The notes below the pieces were generated by a model. The model made no database searches and was not told where the DNA came from. It saw nothing but the letters and a program-made list of their open reading frames with translations. Both the position numbers and the translations under genes were made by a program. DNA of 64,000 nt from Notholithocarpus densiflorus (lineage: Eukaryota > Streptophyta > Magnoliopsida > Fagales > Fagaceae): positions 337,413 to 401,412 of the forward strand of contig JARYZH020000250.1 of assembly GCA_030021035.2 (NCBI GenBank). Direction: 5' to 3'. Each line of letters starts with the position of its first letter. Positions within the stretch are counted from its first letter, which is position 1. This document shows positions 63,960 through 64,000 of the stretch, piece by piece.

Positions 63960-64000
63960 GAGATGGGTTCAAGTTACACCTGGTGTAACTTTATAAGAGT

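Noticed and set aside
1..64000. tRNA, rRNA or telomeric repeat genes
   Set aside because: I looked for tRNA B-box-like phrases, 5S-like blocks and TTTAGGG arrays and saw none that held up; the foldback at 47539-47917 has no 5S-type promoter that I can recognise.

Overview
This window is nuclear DNA of a flowering plant, almost certainly a woody eudicot. It is AT-rich, full of homopolymer and TA microsatellite runs, and has no bacterial-style gene packing. Its coding traces are plant transposable elements plus one short piece of a plant DUF674-family gene. A Fagaceae-like tree is my guess from the repeat style; nothing here proves it. I found no intact host gene and no rRNA, tRNA or CRISPR array. 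Most boundaries below come from terminal repeats and target-site duplications (TSDs) read directly in the sequence.

0-9.4 kb: a Mutator-type MITE (56-237), AT-rich filler, then a three-level nest of DNA transposons. The outer hAT-like element (2019-9039, TSD ATTGTGGA) contains a second hAT-like element (2047-8467), which contains a CACTA element (2179-6490, TSD TGT). The CACTA element has dense subterminal TAGCGACGAAA arrays and a 190-bp tandem array.

9.4-19.2 kb: a full-length but dead Ty3/gypsy element, 'gypsy1' (9412-19228, LTRs of 479 and 483 bp, TSD ATTAC). It carries gag-pol on the + strand, a 92-bp tandem array, and a spliced antisense gene on the - strand, the layout known from Tat-lineage elements.

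19.2-23.1 kb: AC-rich minisatellite sequence, a small complete hAT-like element (20404-20978, TSD CTCTTAGG), AT-rich sequence, a DUF674 exon remnant and the 3' part of a LINE.

23.1-45.5 kb: a nested retrotransposon block. A copia element begins at 23074. Its first LTR was split by 'gypsy2' (23104-32153, - strand, TSD AATAT) and also holds a Helitron-like 3' terminus (32349). A third Ty3/gypsy element (about 34976-40586, - strand) sits in the copia coding region. The copia RT/RNase H remnant and the start of its 3' LTR follow, and that LTR is interrupted by a Mutator-like element with arms of about 210 bp (42728-44398). A probable solo LTR lies at 44506-45479.

45.5-52.8 kb: an inverted-repeat structure with direct flanking copies (46160-49230), a near-perfect 379-bp foldback (47539-47917), one more MITE and long AT-rich stretches.

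52.8-64 kb: a fragment of the outer hAT family (52785-53229) interrupted by an 8855-bp hAT-like element (53230-62084, 14-bp perfect inverted repeats, TSD GATAGCAG). That element has no visible transposase but carries smaller insertions and a possible captured exon. The window ends in foldback and tandem repeats and TA microsatellites.

No genes here work together as a pathway. The organising principle is successive insertion, with decay dominated by C-to-T and G-to-A changes. The most interesting coding structure is the conserved four-exon antisense gene shared by gypsy1 and gypsy2.
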